Below the pieces are notes generated by a model, which had not been told where the DNA came from, did not search any database, and was given only the letters and a program-made list of their open reading frames with translations. Made by a program: the position numbers and the translations under genes. Shown here in pieces: positions 12,221 through 21,795 of a stretch of DNA of 62,048 nt. The stretch covers positions 1-62,048 of the forward strand of contig JAIQGI010000042.1 of NCBI GenBank assembly GCA_020072565.1, written 5' to 3'. Source of the DNA: Terriglobia bacterium (GTDB taxonomy: Bacteria; Acidobacteriota; UBA6911). Positions within the stretch are counted from its first letter, which is position 1, and every line of letters begins with the position of its first letter.

Positions 12221-15200
12221 TTAGAAGTTGAGACGAAGGACGGCCTGGATGACGCGCGGGCCGTTTTGGGTCCCCGACAGCTGGCCGCCAGTCGCGCTGG
12301 TGCCGGTGTAGACGCTGCCGTTGAAGTTGGTGTTGTTGAACGCGTTCAGGAACTCCGCGCGCAACTCGAAGTTCTTCGATTCCGTGAACCTGATCCTCTT
12401 CACGAGGCTCATGTCGAAATTCTGGAATCTCGGACCCCGGACGTAGTTGGTCAGCCCCGTGCAGTCGCCGCTCACCACCTGGATACAGCCGCCGCTGTTC
12501 GCGGGCGCGATGTACCTTCCCGTGGGCACGCCCACGGAAGTGCTGTAGCCGGTGGACGTGGTCGCGCTGACGTTGTAGGCCTTGATCGTGTTGCTGAGAA
12601 TGTCGGCAGGCACGTAGTAGACCTGCCGGTTCTGATCGTCGAAGCGCAGGCCGACCGCATCCTGCAGATCGCTCAGCGTCATCCCGACCAGCCTGACGTT
12701 GCCGACGTTGATGAGGTTGCCGCTCTGCCAGCGGCCGGTTCCCTGGAACTCCCAGCCGCCGATGAGTCTGTCAACCACGCCGTGCGCCTCGCCCAGCAGC
12801 GTTCTGCCGCTGCCGATCGGAAGCTCGTAGACCCAGTTGATCTTGAATGCCTGCGGCAAGGTGGCGCCCGTAACCGTGGCACGGGGGGCGCGGAACGATA
12901 GGAACGAACCGCTCAGGCCCTTGGCGAAAACATAGTTGGCTTGAACCAGCAGGCCACGAGACAGCCGGCGGCGCAGTTCCACCACCATCGAGTCGTAGCG
13001 GTTGAAGCCGCCGTTGGTCGACAACCAGGCGCCGCCCGAGGCGACGGTCGGGTTGACGAAGAAGAAGTTCGCCGGCAATCCCGCGGCCAATGCATTGGCG
13101 CGCTGGGTCGCGTTGTTCCAGAGGCTGGTCGCGTAGCTGCCCGGGTTGGGGTTGAACTGGGCCAGCGTGTTCACATAGGTGCTGCTTGTGAAGCTCGACG
13201 AGGTGTATTTCGCCGGATCCATGGCTTGTGTCGCGTTGAAGCCGCTCAAGTATGCGAGCGTGATAGGCAGCGGAGACGTGCCGGGCGCGCCGGTGTAAGC
13301 AAAAGTGTTCTTGACGTTGTACGCCTGGTTCGCCTTCAGGTTGGCCATCGCCAGCTTGAACTCGTCGAGCATCCCGTTTTCGACAATGTTCTGCTCGTTG
13401 AAGTTTCTCTGGGTCCAGGGCTGCTCGTTGCGGGTGGCCACGTAACGCACTTCCACCGCCATGTCCTTGGTCAGCTCGCGCTGCAGGCCGAAGGACCAGG
13501 ACATCGTGTACGGTGTTCTGGAGTAGGGGTCGAACAGGTTGACCTGATCCGAGATCGACGTCGACTGTATCGGATACAGCGGTGCGTCGGCGAAAGTCGG
13601 CGCGCCGAGGCGGCTCTTGTCACGGAACAGAAGCGGCCAGACGTCGGTCCCGGCACCGCTGACCAGGTTGCCGTTGGCGACGCTGCGCGTCGCATTGACG
13701 GTCATGCCCGGGTTGGCGCTGAACATGGAGGTGTAGTCGTACATGCCGTTGCGGTTATAGGCCAGGCCAAAACCGCCGCGGAGCACCGATTTGCCGTTCT
13801 CGCCCAGGATCTTCTTGAGGAAGCCTTCCGCATTCGGACTCCAGGCGAAGCCGAGGCTCGGGGCGAAATCATGGTACGAGGTGTTGTAGGCAGGATCGCC
13901 GGCCTTGTAAAGCTTGTACGTCGGCGCGACGCCGGCTATGGTGCCGGGTTTGAACATGTTGCCGTATCCGGAAACTCCGTAGAGATCCGCGACGGTGTTG
14001 GTCGTGTACATGTTGTTGAGCGGCACGAACGGCAACTGCCCTTCCCAACGCACGCCGTAGTTCAGCGTCAGGTTGGGGCGCATGCGCCAGGAATCTGCAA
14101 TGAAGAATCCCAGCTCGCGCATGTGGCCGCGCTGAACCTGGGCGCCGTCGTAGGTGTACTTGTTGGTGATCTCGCTCAGGATGCCGGTTCCGGTGATCTG
14201 CGTCACGCGCCCGGTCATCAGCGCGTACATGCTCATGGCCGTGCTGATCTGGGCACTGGATGCGTTCGGGAAGTTCGTCCCCTGGTTCTGGGTGTTGAAC
14301 ATGATGTACGACGGATCGTAGGTGGAGTTCACCCCGAAGGAGATCCCGGGCGCGATCTGCTGACCCCAGGACCACAAGCCGACGTTAGTGAAGGAGCCGC
14401 CGATGCTGAAGCTGTGCGAGCCCCTGGTCCAAGTCAGTGCGTCGTCGAACGATTCGTTGGGCACATCGCGGCGCGACGGATTGTTCTGACGGTAAACATT
14501 GCTGATCAGGCTCAGGCTGAGCGCAAAGCCATCCTGGTTGCCCACCCCGTTGGTCTGGAACATGCCCAGATTCACATCCGGCGAGAATAGGGTCACGCCG
14601 CCCAGCAGGCCGGTGCGCGCTTCATTGACGAGCCTTGGGGTCAAGGTCGAACGGAGCGTCACGGAACCAGAAAAGCGGTTCGAACCCTGGGTGCCGAAGT
14701 TCGGGAACCCCGGGTACGCCGGATCCATGCTGTTTGTGGTGTCCACGTCGGGGACGTACTTCATGAAATTCCAGGTCCCCTCGATGCGGTGCTTGTCCGT
14801 CAGGTTGATGTCGAAGCGGGCCGTCGGGGACTGGCGCAGGTAAAACCCTTTGTTGGTGATCATGTAATCCATGTAGGCCGGATCGGTCTGCTGCTTCACA
14901 GTGCCCTGCTGCGTTGTGGCGTTGCGAATGTCCGCCAGCAGTTTCTGGATAGTGGGATCCCATGTGGCCGTCTGCCCGTTGGCGGCTGCCAGATTCAACA
15001 GGTTCACCTGCTGCGTCGTCTGGCCCACGGTGTAAGGGAAGATGCCTTGATCCACCAGCGGGTTGAAGATCGTCCGGGTCCGGTTCTGTGACCAGGGCTG
15101 ACGGGTTTCCTCATAGTTGAGGAAAAAGAAGGCTCTGTCCTTGCCGCTGAAGCTCAACGGCCCGAAGAGCGCCTTGGGCAGACTGATGGGACCGCCTACG

Positions 15201-16138
15201 CGGAAGCCCCACTGGTTGAGTAGGAGGAAATTGCGCGGCGCTTTGCACTTCTCAAATTCAGTCTGCATTTGCGCCGCGGTGCAGGGTGTCTGCGTGCCGT
15301 CGTACGTCTGACCGCGGTCGCGGTTGGTGAACCAGTTGTTGGCATTGAGCGCCGAGTTCTGATGGTACTCGTAAACGCTGCCGTGATAATCGTTGTTGCC
15401 GGAGCGCGTGACGAACTTGATCTGCACCGCACCCTGGCCGGCGGCTTCGGATCCCGGAGTCGCCGTGGAAAGCGTCACTTCCTGGACGGCATCCAGGCGC
15501 GGGGAGATCATGCTGAAGAAGCCGTCTCCGCCCGCACTCCCCTTGAGGTAGTTGTCCTGGGTGTTGATGCCGTCAATCGTGATGTTGATGGTGTTGTTGG
15601 GCATGCCGGCGATCGTGGAATCGCGGGCGCTTCCGGTCGTGTTCACGCCGGGGAGAAAAACCAGAAAGTCCAAAGCACTCCGGGTGGCCAGCGGCAGGCT
15701 CGCGATCTGGGTGGTGTTCATCGTCGTGGTGATGGTCGCCGTCTGCGACTGCACGACCTCGGCGTTGGCCTCCACCGTGACAACCTCACTGATGCCGCCG
15801 ACCTGGAGCGGGACACGGATCGAGCCGGGGGCCCCTGCGCTAAGCACGATGTCCTTGACGACCGCTTGCTTGAAGTTCGGCATGCTGACGGTAGCGGTAT
15901 AGGTGCCCGCAGCCAGGGCCGGTATGAAGAAGGTCCCGTTATCCGCAGTGACGGCCTTGGACTCTGCGCCGGTACTGTTGTTTTTGATCACAACCTCCGC
16001 TCCCGGGATGACCCCGCCGGACTGGTCGACGACCGTGCCCGCAAGCGAGGAGCTCGCTCCGCCCTGGGCATAGGCAGCCAAGCTGACCAATGTCACCAGA
16101 AGCATTGCTGTAACTAACCTGAATAAACTACTTTTCAT
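12221..16138 (-). CDS. TonB-dependent receptor, Oar-like (receptor 3)
   Basis: 1305 residues. Signal peptide MKSSLFRLVTAMLLVTLVSL with cleavage near AYAQ, carboxypeptidase-regulatory-like domain about 29-115 (AGTVVDQSGGVIPGAEVVIKN), plug with IKFVTRSGNNDYHG, then a large barrel ending in LRLNF. Ribosome site aagga lies before the ATG at 16138. The protein is a close paralogue of receptor 2 along its whole length and a distant one of receptor 1. Outer-membrane import of a large, unidentified ligand is expected; no SusD-like, TonB or ExbBD partner lies in the window, so energy coupling must be encoded elsewhere. Confidence 0.93.
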   Translation of the reverse strand: MKSSLFRLVTAMLLVTLVSLAAYAQGGASSSLAGTVVDQSGGVIPGAEVVIKNNSTGAESKAVTADNGTFFIPALAAGTYTATVSMPNFKQAVVKDIVLSAGAPGSIRVPLQVGGISEVVTVEANAEVVQSQTATITTTMNTTQIASLPLATRSALDFLVFLPGVNTTGSARDSTIAGMPNNTINITIDGINTQDNYLKGSAGGDGFFSMISPRLDAVQEVTLSTATPGSEAAGQGAVQIKFVTRSGNNDYHGSVYEYHQNSALNANNWFTNRDRGQTYDGTQTPCTAAQMQTEFEKCKAPRNFLLLNQWGFRVGGPISLPKALFGPLSFSGKDRAFFFLNYEETRQPWSQNRTRTIFNPLVDQGIFPYTVGQTTQQVNLLNLAAANGQTATWDPTIQKLLADIRNATTQQGTVKQQTDPAYMDYMITNKGFYLRQSPTARFDINLTDKHRIEGTWNFMKYVPDVDTTNSMDPAYPGFPNFGTQGSNRFSGSVTLRSTLTPRLVNEARTGLLGGVTLFSPDVNLGMFQTNGVGNQDGFALSLSLISNVYRQNNPSRRDVPNESFDDALTWTRGSHSFSIGGSFTNVGLWSWGQQIAPGISFGVNSTYDPSYIMFNTQNQGTNFPNASSAQISTAMSMYALMTGRVTQITGTGILSEITNKYTYDGAQVQRGHMRELGFFIADSWRMRPNLTLNYGVRWEGQLPFVPLNNMYTTNTVADLYGVSGYGNMFKPGTIAGVAPTYKLYKAGDPAYNTSYHDFAPSLGFAWSPNAEGFLKKILGENGKSVLRGGFGLAYNRNGMYDYTSMFSANPGMTVNATRSVANGNLVSGAGTDVWPLLFRDKSRLGAPTFADAPLYPIQSTSISDQVNLFDPYSRTPYTMSWSFGLQRELTKDMAVEVRYVATRNEQPWTQRNFNEQNIVENGMLDEFKLAMANLKANQAYNVKNTFAYTGAPGTSPLPITLAYLSGFNATQAMDPAKYTSSSFTSSTYVNTLAQFNPNPGSYATSLWNNATQRANALAAGLPANFFFVNPTVASGGAWLSTNGGFNRYDSMVVELRRRLSRGLLVQANYVFAKGLSGSFLSFRAPRATVTGATLPQAFKINWVYELPIGSGRTLLGEAHGVVDRLIGGWEFQGTGRWQSGNLINVGNVRLVGMTLSDLQDAVGLRFDDQNRQVYYVPADILSNTIKAYNVSATTSTGYSTSVGVPTGRYIAPANSGGCIQVVSGDCTGLTNYVRGPRFQNFDMSLVKRIRFTESKNFELRAEFLNAFNNTNFNGSVYTGTSATGGQLSGTQNGPRVIQAVLRLNF

Positions 16139-16170
16139 AAAAGGTTCCTTGGGTTGAGTGAGTTAATTCT

Positions 16171-16198
16171 CGAAATCGGGTCTGATCACCCGGTTTCG
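16171..16198 (-). promoter_or_regulatory. Leader hairpin of receptor 3
   Basis: Imperfect 10-bp inverted repeat cgaaatcggg/cccggtttcg (16171-16180 with 16189-16198, one G-T type mismatch) 33 bases upstream of the start codon. Same position and core as the hairpin before receptor 2. Confidence 0.6.
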
Positions 16199-16908
16199 CA
16201 CCCGCGATCTTTCTTTGGTCGAGCAGTCTGCTCGGGAAAAAATCAGCTGTCCCCCGTCCCTTCCGGGAGGAGCATGATCGGTCAGAAATCAACCGTGATG
16301 GCCGCCCTCTTCAACCTGCGGCCTTCACAGCGATGTCTGGAATGAGTGCCGATAATTGCGGGCTGCCTGGGGCCCGCCGAGATCAGGAGTGACTTTTCGG
16401 CTTCGAACATCCGCCAGGAGGTCCAAGCACGACCCTTCGCACTCCCTTGATGCATACGCCTGGCTCACAGCGTACGGGGCGATGCTAGCCATTCCGGCTC
16501 GCCGTTGCAAGCACATCATATAACTATAATTTATAGATATTGCTGGCCTTGCGGCAATTTAATTAGCAGATACTAAATCATTAAAGGATGGCGGCTGGGG
16601 TTGACCGGCAAGCCTGTTTCGTCCTTGCATATTCTGGTTGCAGCGGGCTGCGAATCGACCTCCACGATGGTGGCGGATGCGCTCGTAGGCGAAGGTTAAT
16701 GGCCAGTGGTTTTCAGGTTGCAGGCGTCTAATTCCGAGGCCGGCATTTTCGGAGCGGAGAGATTCCTCTGTTCCGGCCGGATTCGATGTTCGCTTGACAT
16801 GTTCCCGCTCTATCAGGTATCTACAACAGCTCGGCTGATGTTGCCGACAATTGCTCCCAGCCTCAAAAACCTTTCTCCGCGGCCCCATGGCCGTCACGAG
16901 TAACAACT
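16199..16908. other. Divergent intergenic region between receptor 3 and the DUF1015 gene
   Basis: No convincing gene in 710 bases. The part up to about 16555 is the paralogue of the receptor 2 leader (shared blocks 16398-16418 and 16507-16520). An AT-rich segment, ataactataatttatagat (16519-16538), may be the receptor 3 promoter region. The remainder must serve the DUF1015-serA-serC genes; I see no clear promoter there. Confidence 0.45.
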
Positions 16909-18132
16909 ATGGCAATCATTCGTCCGTTTAGAGCGCTCAGGCCGGTGCCGGCAAATGTCGATCGGGTTTCAGCCGTACCTTATGATGTGGTCAACGTCGA
17001 GGAAGCACGGACGCTGGCTTCCGGCAACCCTCTCAGCTTCCTCCACGTCTCACGCGCGGAGATCGACCTCCCTGCATCGACCGATCCATATTCGGATGCG
17101 GTATACAGCCACGCCCTCAAAAGCTTCAACCGCCTCCGCACCGCCGCGCCCCTCATGGTTGAGGAGGTGCCGGCCGTCTACTTCTATCGGCTGCGAATGG
17201 GGAGCCATCAGCAGACCGGCCTGGCAGCGTGCTACTCGGTGGACGAGTACGAGGGCGGCCTCATCAAAAAGCATGAGCGCACGCGGCGCGAGAAGGAGGA
17301 CGACCGCACGCGCCACATCAGCGCGCTGCGCGCGCAGACCGGTCCGGTATTCCTGACTTACCGCGCATCCAAGGCGATCGATGCTGTGGCCGACAAGGTG
17401 ACCTCGACCGCGCCGCTGTTCGATTTCGAGGCCGTGGACAAAGTGCGCCACACGGTCTGGCGTGTCACGAGTGCCGACCTGGGGGCACTGACGAAAGCCT
17501 TCGGCGAGTTGCCCTGCCTCTACATCGCCGACGGACACCACCGCGCGGCCAGCGCGGCCCGCACCAGACGGTATCTCGCCGAGAAAGAACCGGGCGTGCG
17601 GCACGAGGAAGCCGACTGGATGCTGGCCGTCGCTTTTCCTGACAATCAGACGCAGATTCTGCCCTATAATCGGGTCGTCAGGGACCTGGCGGGACAAACC
17701 CCCGGAGCTTTGTTGGCCGAGCTCGAGTCGCGCGTGCAGCTGCGCGCTGGCATGCCGATCCCGGCGACCAAGGGCGAGGTTTCGATGTATCTTGGCGGAA
17801 ACTGGTATGCGCTGCGCCTCAAGGGGCAGGCCGAAGCCGCCGACATCCGCAGCACGCTCGATGTCAGCCTCCTGCAGGAACAGGTGCTCATGCCGCTGCT
17901 TAAGGTCTGCGATCCGCGCACGGACAAGCGGATTGACTTCGTCGGCGGCATTCGCGGCACCGCTGAGCTGGAGCGGCTGGCAAAGGAAGGGAAGGCGGCT
18001 GTCGCCTTCTCCCTGTTTCCCGTCGGTGTCGACGAATTGATGCGCATTGCCGATGCGGGCGAAATCATGCCGCCAAAATCGACGTGGTTTGAGCCGAAGT
18101 TGCGGGACGGTCTTCTCATTCATCTTATCTGA
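16909..18132 (+). CDS. DUF1015 family protein (COG4198)
   Basis: 407 residues, full length for the family. The N-terminus MAIIRPFRALRPVPANVDRV followed by VPYDVV is the family hallmark, and the conserved KKHERTRREKEDDRTRH and YIADGHHRAASA segments are present. The biochemical function is not established. The gene lies 19 bases before serA and in the same direction, an association seen in many genomes, which suggests a role linked to serine or 3-phosphoglycerate metabolism; that is inference. No signal peptide, so cytoplasmic. Confidence 0.88.
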   Translation: MAIIRPFRALRPVPANVDRVSAVPYDVVNVEEARTLASGNPLSFLHVSRAEIDLPASTDPYSDAVYSHALKSFNRLRTAAPLMVEEVPAVYFYRLRMGSHQQTGLAACYSVDEYEGGLIKKHERTRREKEDDRTRHISALRAQTGPVFLTYRASKAIDAVADKVTSTAPLFDFEAVDKVRHTVWRVTSADLGALTKAFGELPCLYIADGHHRAASAARTRRYLAEKEPGVRHEEADWMLAVAFPDNQTQILPYNRVVRDLAGQTPGALLAELESRVQLRAGMPIPATKGEVSMYLGGNWYALRLKGQAEAADIRSTLDVSLLQEQVLMPLLKVCDPRTDKRIDFVGGIRGTAELERLAKEGKAAVAFSLFPVGVDELMRIADAGEIMPPKSTWFEPKLRDGLLIHLI

Positions 18133-18151
18133 TTTGAAAGGATGGACAGCC

Positions 18152-19426
18152 ATGAAAGTCCTTGTTGCCGACAAGTTCGAAAAGAGCGGAATCGAGGGTC
18201 TGAAAGCGGCCGGGTGTGAGGTGGTCTATGAACCCGATTTGAAGGATGCCACGCTGGTCGAGGCAATCGGCCGGACGGGTGCCGAGGTGCTGGTTGTGCG
18301 CTCGACTCAGGTGACCGAGCCGATGCTCGATGCCGGACGCCTGTCGCTCATCGTCCGTGCGGGCGCGGGTTACAACACCATCGACGTCAAGGCGGCGTCG
18401 AAACGCGGCATATACGTGTCGAACTGCCCTGGCAAAAACGCGGTCGCCGTCGCCGAACTGGCTTTCGGCCTGATCCTCGCCTTGGACCGCCGCATTCCGG
18501 ACAATGCGGCCGAGTTGCGCATGGGCAAGTGGAACAAGAAGGAGTACGCCAGGGCTAGGGGCCTGCACGGCAAGACGCTCGGCCTGCTCGGCTTCGGCAA
18601 CATCGGCCAGGAAATGGCCAAACGTGCTCAGGCGTTCGGCATGAACCTGGTGATCTGGAGCGAGATCGGGGTTGCTACGGATCGTGACGGACTCCCGATC
18701 GACCTGCCCATCCTCGTGCGCTTCCGTCCCGCCTCGGGGTCACTGATCGAGCCGATTATCCGGGTCGCCCAGACGCCGGCCGAGGTGGCCGAAAAGTGTG
18801 ACATTCTGAGCGTGCACCTGGCGGCGAACGCCAAAACGAAGGGAGTCGTCAACGCCGATGTGCTCGGCCGCCTGAAGCCGGGAAGCTACTTCGTCAACAC
18901 GGCGCGTTCCGAGGTGGTCGATTATAAAGCGCTCGAGCAGGTGGTGAAGGAGAAAAACATCCGCGTGGCGCTCGATGTCTACCCCGGCGAACCGGCCGGG
19001 GCAACAGCCGATTTCGACTTCCCACTGGCGAAGCTGCCCGGCGTATACGGCACCCATCACATCGGCGCCTCGACCGACCAGGCCCAGGAGGCGATCGCGG
19101 CCGAGACGGTGCGCATTGTCCAGACTTACAAGGACAAGGGAGTTGTCCCCAATGTCGTCAACCTGGCGGCTCATAGCCCCGCGAGCTACGCTTTGATCAT
19201 CCGCCATCTCGATAAGCCGGGGGTGTTGGCGAGTGTCTTCGACCAGCTGGCCGGCCATGCGATCAACGCACAGGAGACCGAGAACATCATCTTCGACGGC
19301 GCTCAGGCCGCGATCGCACGGATCAATCTGGACGGCGAGCCGTCGCCGGAATTGCTGGACGGCATCAAGAAGGGATGCGCAGACATCCTCGACATGCATC
19401 TCGTGGCGCTCGCCCAGCGGTCCTGA
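18152..19426 (+). CDS. serA: D-3-phosphoglycerate dehydrogenase
   Basis: First enzyme of the phosphorylated serine pathway, oxidising 3-phosphoglycerate with NAD. The ATG at 18152 has aaagga upstream and gives 424 residues. Visible: substrate domain, nucleotide motif GFGNIG (147-152), catalytic Arg252 (TARSE), Glu280 (YPGEP) and His303 (THHIGAST), and a C-terminal ACT domain from about 345 (SYALIIRHLDKPGVLASVFDQ), the usual site of serine feedback. Between the second NAD-domain strand (VIWS, about 167-170) and AEVAEKCDILSVH (210-222) there are about 39 residues where relatives have roughly 21, so an in-frame insertion is likely. Followed by serC. Confidence 0.93.
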   Translation: MKVLVADKFEKSGIEGLKAAGCEVVYEPDLKDATLVEAIGRTGAEVLVVRSTQVTEPMLDAGRLSLIVRAGAGYNTIDVKAASKRGIYVSNCPGKNAVAVAELAFGLILALDRRIPDNAAELRMGKWNKKEYARARGLHGKTLGLLGFGNIGQEMAKRAQAFGMNLVIWSEIGVATDRDGLPIDLPILVRFRPASGSLIEPIIRVAQTPAEVAEKCDILSVHLAANAKTKGVVNADVLGRLKPGSYFVNTARSEVVDYKALEQVVKEKNIRVALDVYPGEPAGATADFDFPLAKLPGVYGTHHIGASTDQAQEAIAAETVRIVQTYKDKGVVPNVVNLAAHSPASYALIIRHLDKPGVLASVFDQLAGHAINAQETENIIFDGAQAAIARINLDGEPSPELLDGIKKGCADILDMHLVALAQRS

Positions 19427-19553
19427 CCGCTTTCCTGGTCCTGACCACCGAAAACAGGAGAGGATTTTTTCGTGTCTTTGGTGGCTGCTGAATTACATGG
19501 TGTCGTCAATGACCGTGATCATCTCATAAACCGGAACTCATAAGGAGTCAATC

Positions 19554-20660
19554 ATGGGAACCACTACACGTGTTTTCAACTTCGCGGCCGGGCCCGCCGT
19601 CCTGCCGTTGCCGGTGCTCGAGGAAGCGCAGCGCGACCTCGTGGCATTGCCGGGTGTCGGCATGTCGGTCCTCGAGATCAGCCACCGCTCGAAGACCTTC
19701 GAGGCAATCATCCAGGAATGCGAGGCGAACATCCGCAAGCTCGCCGGCATCCCGCAAAACTACCACGTACTGTTCCTCCAGGGAGGCGCCACCCTGCAGT
19801 TCTCGATGATGCCGCTCAACCTGCTGGCGGCCGGCGAGACCGCTGACTATATCACTACCGGATCGTGGTCAGAAAAAGCGCTCAAGGAAGCCAGGAAGGT
19901 CGGGGCGATCAACGTCGCTTTCACGGGCAAGGCCGAGAACTTCACGCGCGTGCCGAAACAGCAGGAGCTGAAACTCACGCCGAACGCCGCCTACGTTCAC
20001 CTGGCCAGCAATGAAACGATCCACGGCGTCGAGTTCCATGCGCTGCCCGAAGTCGGCAGCGTGCCGCTCGTCGTCGACACCTCGTCACACATGCTCAGCC
20101 GCCCGCTCGACATAAAGAAGTACGCGGCGATTTACGCCGGCGCGCAGAAGAACATGGGCCCGGCCGGCTGCACGCTCGTTATCCTGCGCGACGACATGCT
20201 GCAGAAGGCAAAGGCCAATCCGGCGTACGAGAAACTTCCGATCATGCTCCAGTACGGCCCCCACGTCGAAGACAAATCGCTCCACAACACGCCGCCGGCG
20301 TTCGCAATCTACATCATGAACCTGGTGGGCCGCTGGCTGCTCAAGCTCGGCGGCCTGGAGGCCATGGAAAAGATCAACCTCCGCAAGGCGCAGAAGTTGT
20401 ATGCCGAGATCGACCGGACGGGCTTCTATCGCGGACATGCGAAGAAGGAGGACCGGTCACGGATGAACGTGACCTTCCGCCTCCCGAACGAGACACTTGA
20501 GGAGAAATTCGTGAAGGAGTCCAAGGCAGCCGGGCTGGATGGCCTCAAGGGCCACCGCTCCGTCGGCGGTCTGCGGGCGTCGATCTACAATGCGTTTCCC
20601 GAGGAAGGGGTCGACGCGCTCGTGATCTTCATGAAGGATTTCGAAAAAAAGAACGGTTGA
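19554..20660 (+). CDS. serC: Phosphoserine aminotransferase
   Basis: PLP enzyme converting 3-phosphohydroxypyruvate and glutamate to phosphoserine, the second step after SerA. 368 residues, normal length. N-terminus NFAAGPAVLP, phosphate-binding SHRSK (43-47), LFLQGGAT, and PLP lysine in GAQKNMGPAG (Lys199) are all present. Ribosome site aaggag lies upstream. No serB phosphatase is in the window. A strong hairpin terminator begins 15 bases after the stop. Confidence 0.95.
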   Translation: MGTTTRVFNFAAGPAVLPLPVLEEAQRDLVALPGVGMSVLEISHRSKTFEAIIQECEANIRKLAGIPQNYHVLFLQGGATLQFSMMPLNLLAAGETADYITTGSWSEKALKEARKVGAINVAFTGKAENFTRVPKQQELKLTPNAAYVHLASNETIHGVEFHALPEVGSVPLVVDTSSHMLSRPLDIKKYAAIYAGAQKNMGPAGCTLVILRDDMLQKAKANPAYEKLPIMLQYGPHVEDKSLHNTPPAFAIYIMNLVGRWLLKLGGLEAMEKINLRKAQKLYAEIDRTGFYRGHAKKEDRSRMNVTFRLPNETLEEKFVKESKAAGLDGLKGHRSVGGLRASIYNAFPEEGVDALVIFMKDFEKKNG

Positions 20661-20675
20661 TCGCCTCCGCAAAAT

Positions 20676-20740
20676 CTCAACGCAGTCCCCCATGCACCTG
20701 GGTGCACCCCCGGTGCATGGGGGACTGCGTTGAGGTTTTT
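20676..20740. terminator. Terminator made from a palindromic repeat, family C
   Basis: Perfect 23-bp arms (20676-20698 with 20712-20734) and a 13-base loop, followed by gtttttt. It fits a Rho-independent terminator for serC. The same sequence recurs at 61911-61958 as a truncated copy, so a mobile or dispersed repeat has apparently been recruited as terminator. Confidence 0.85.
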
Positions 20741-20832
20741 TGATTTCTCCTACCCGAAGCTGTTCCTATATAATCGCGACAATCCGTCTTGGAACCACCT
20801 AATCCATGCCACATCTACCAGGAGGACAAGTC

Positions 20833-21555
20833 ATGTCGCTCGGAAGGAAGGCAACTGCAGAATTTATCGGGACATTCTGGCTCGTCTTCGGAGGCTGCGG
20901 CAGCGCCGTCCTCGCTGCAGCCTTTCCTCAATTGGGGATCGGATTCCTGGGCGTGGCCCTGGCATTCGGTCTCACGGTCTTGACGATGGCATTTGCCATC
21001 GGTCACATCTCCGGCTGCCATCTCAACCCGGCCGTGTCGGTCGGCCTAGCGGTCGGGAAAAGATTTCCCGCCAGGGAGCTGCCTGCCTACATCATCGCAC
21101 AGGTCCTGGGCGCCATCGTTGCCGCTGCTGTTCTCTATGTGATTGCCAGCGGCAAGACGGGCTTTAACATCGGCGGATTCGCCTCGAACGGCTATGCCGA
21201 GCATTCGCCCGGGGGATACACGCTGGCCGCGTGCTTGACGGCGGAGCTCGTGTTGACCTTCATGTTCCTCATGATCATTCTGGGTGCGACCGATCGGCGT
21301 GCACCGCAGGGCTTTGCGCCCATCGCCATCGGACTCGGGCTCACACTCATCCATCTGATCGGGATTCCGGTAACCAACACTTCGGTGAACCCGGCGCGCA
21401 GCACCGGCCCGGCCATTTTCGTGGGCGGTTGGGCCCTGCAGCAGCTGTGGCTGTTCTGGGTTGCGCCCATCGTCGGCGCCGCAATCGCAGGCGTGGTGTA
21501 CCACGCCGTCGCCGGCGAACCGGAGATCGCGAAAATGCAGGCTTCGGCCCGCTGA
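20833..21555 (+). CDS. aqpZ: Aquaporin Z-like MIP channel
   Basis: 240 residues, six hydrophobic helices and the two half-helix signatures HLNPAVS and SVNPARS. The short loop around the second NPA and the absence of the aspartate after NPAR (NPARS rather than NPARD) favour a water channel over a glycerol facilitator. I chose ATG 20833 because aggagg lies at 20820-20825; the frame is open nine codons further. A TATAAT at 20769-20774 is a candidate -10 box. Single gene between two repeat elements. Confidence 0.93.
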   Translation: MSLGRKATAEFIGTFWLVFGGCGSAVLAAAFPQLGIGFLGVALAFGLTVLTMAFAIGHISGCHLNPAVSVGLAVGKRFPARELPAYIIAQVLGAIVAAAVLYVIASGKTGFNIGGFASNGYAEHSPGGYTLAACLTAELVLTFMFLMIILGATDRRAPQGFAPIAIGLGLTLIHLIGIPVTNTSVNPARSTGPAIFVGGWALQQLWLFWVAPIVGAAIAGVVYHAVAGEPEIAKMQASAR

Positions 21556-21577
21556 ACCACGATCGCCAAAATGCAAA

Positions 21578-21648
21578 AGCAGCACCGAATGACACGAATC
21601 TCACCAATGAGACATTCGTGAGATTCGTGTCGTTCGTGGCCGCCTTTA
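21578..21648. repeat. Dispersed palindromic repeat, family B (best copy)
   Basis: Arms 21583-21604 and 21618-21639 pair over 22 bases with two or three mismatches (core gacacgaatctcac / gtgagattcgtgtc), preceded by atgcaaaagcagc. Related copies are at 12049-12120 and 24299-24358; the lead-in atgcaaaagcagc is shared with the latter. A separate fragment, gtgggtgcacccccggcgcatg at 21670-21691, resembles part of family C. Confidence 0.7.
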
Positions 21649-21795
21649 ACAGCCCCCCTAGCCATGCGCGTGGGTGCACCCCCGGCGCATGAGGTTCCGC
21701 CTCCGCACAGTATCACCGTCACGGCCTGCATTTTCTCGTTTGTGATCTTATATTTCAAAATGCCCGGATTTAATTAAGGAGGGAGGGCTTCAGAT

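Noticed and set aside
12941-14590. 549-codon open frame on the + strand opposite receptor 3
   Set aside because: It mirrors the codon structure of the GC-rich receptor gene, has no ribosome site and no family features; a shadow frame.
16325-16519. 64-codon minus-strand leader peptide candidate before receptor 3
   Set aside because: The equivalent frame before receptor 2 stops after about ten codons, so the conservation is not at the protein level.
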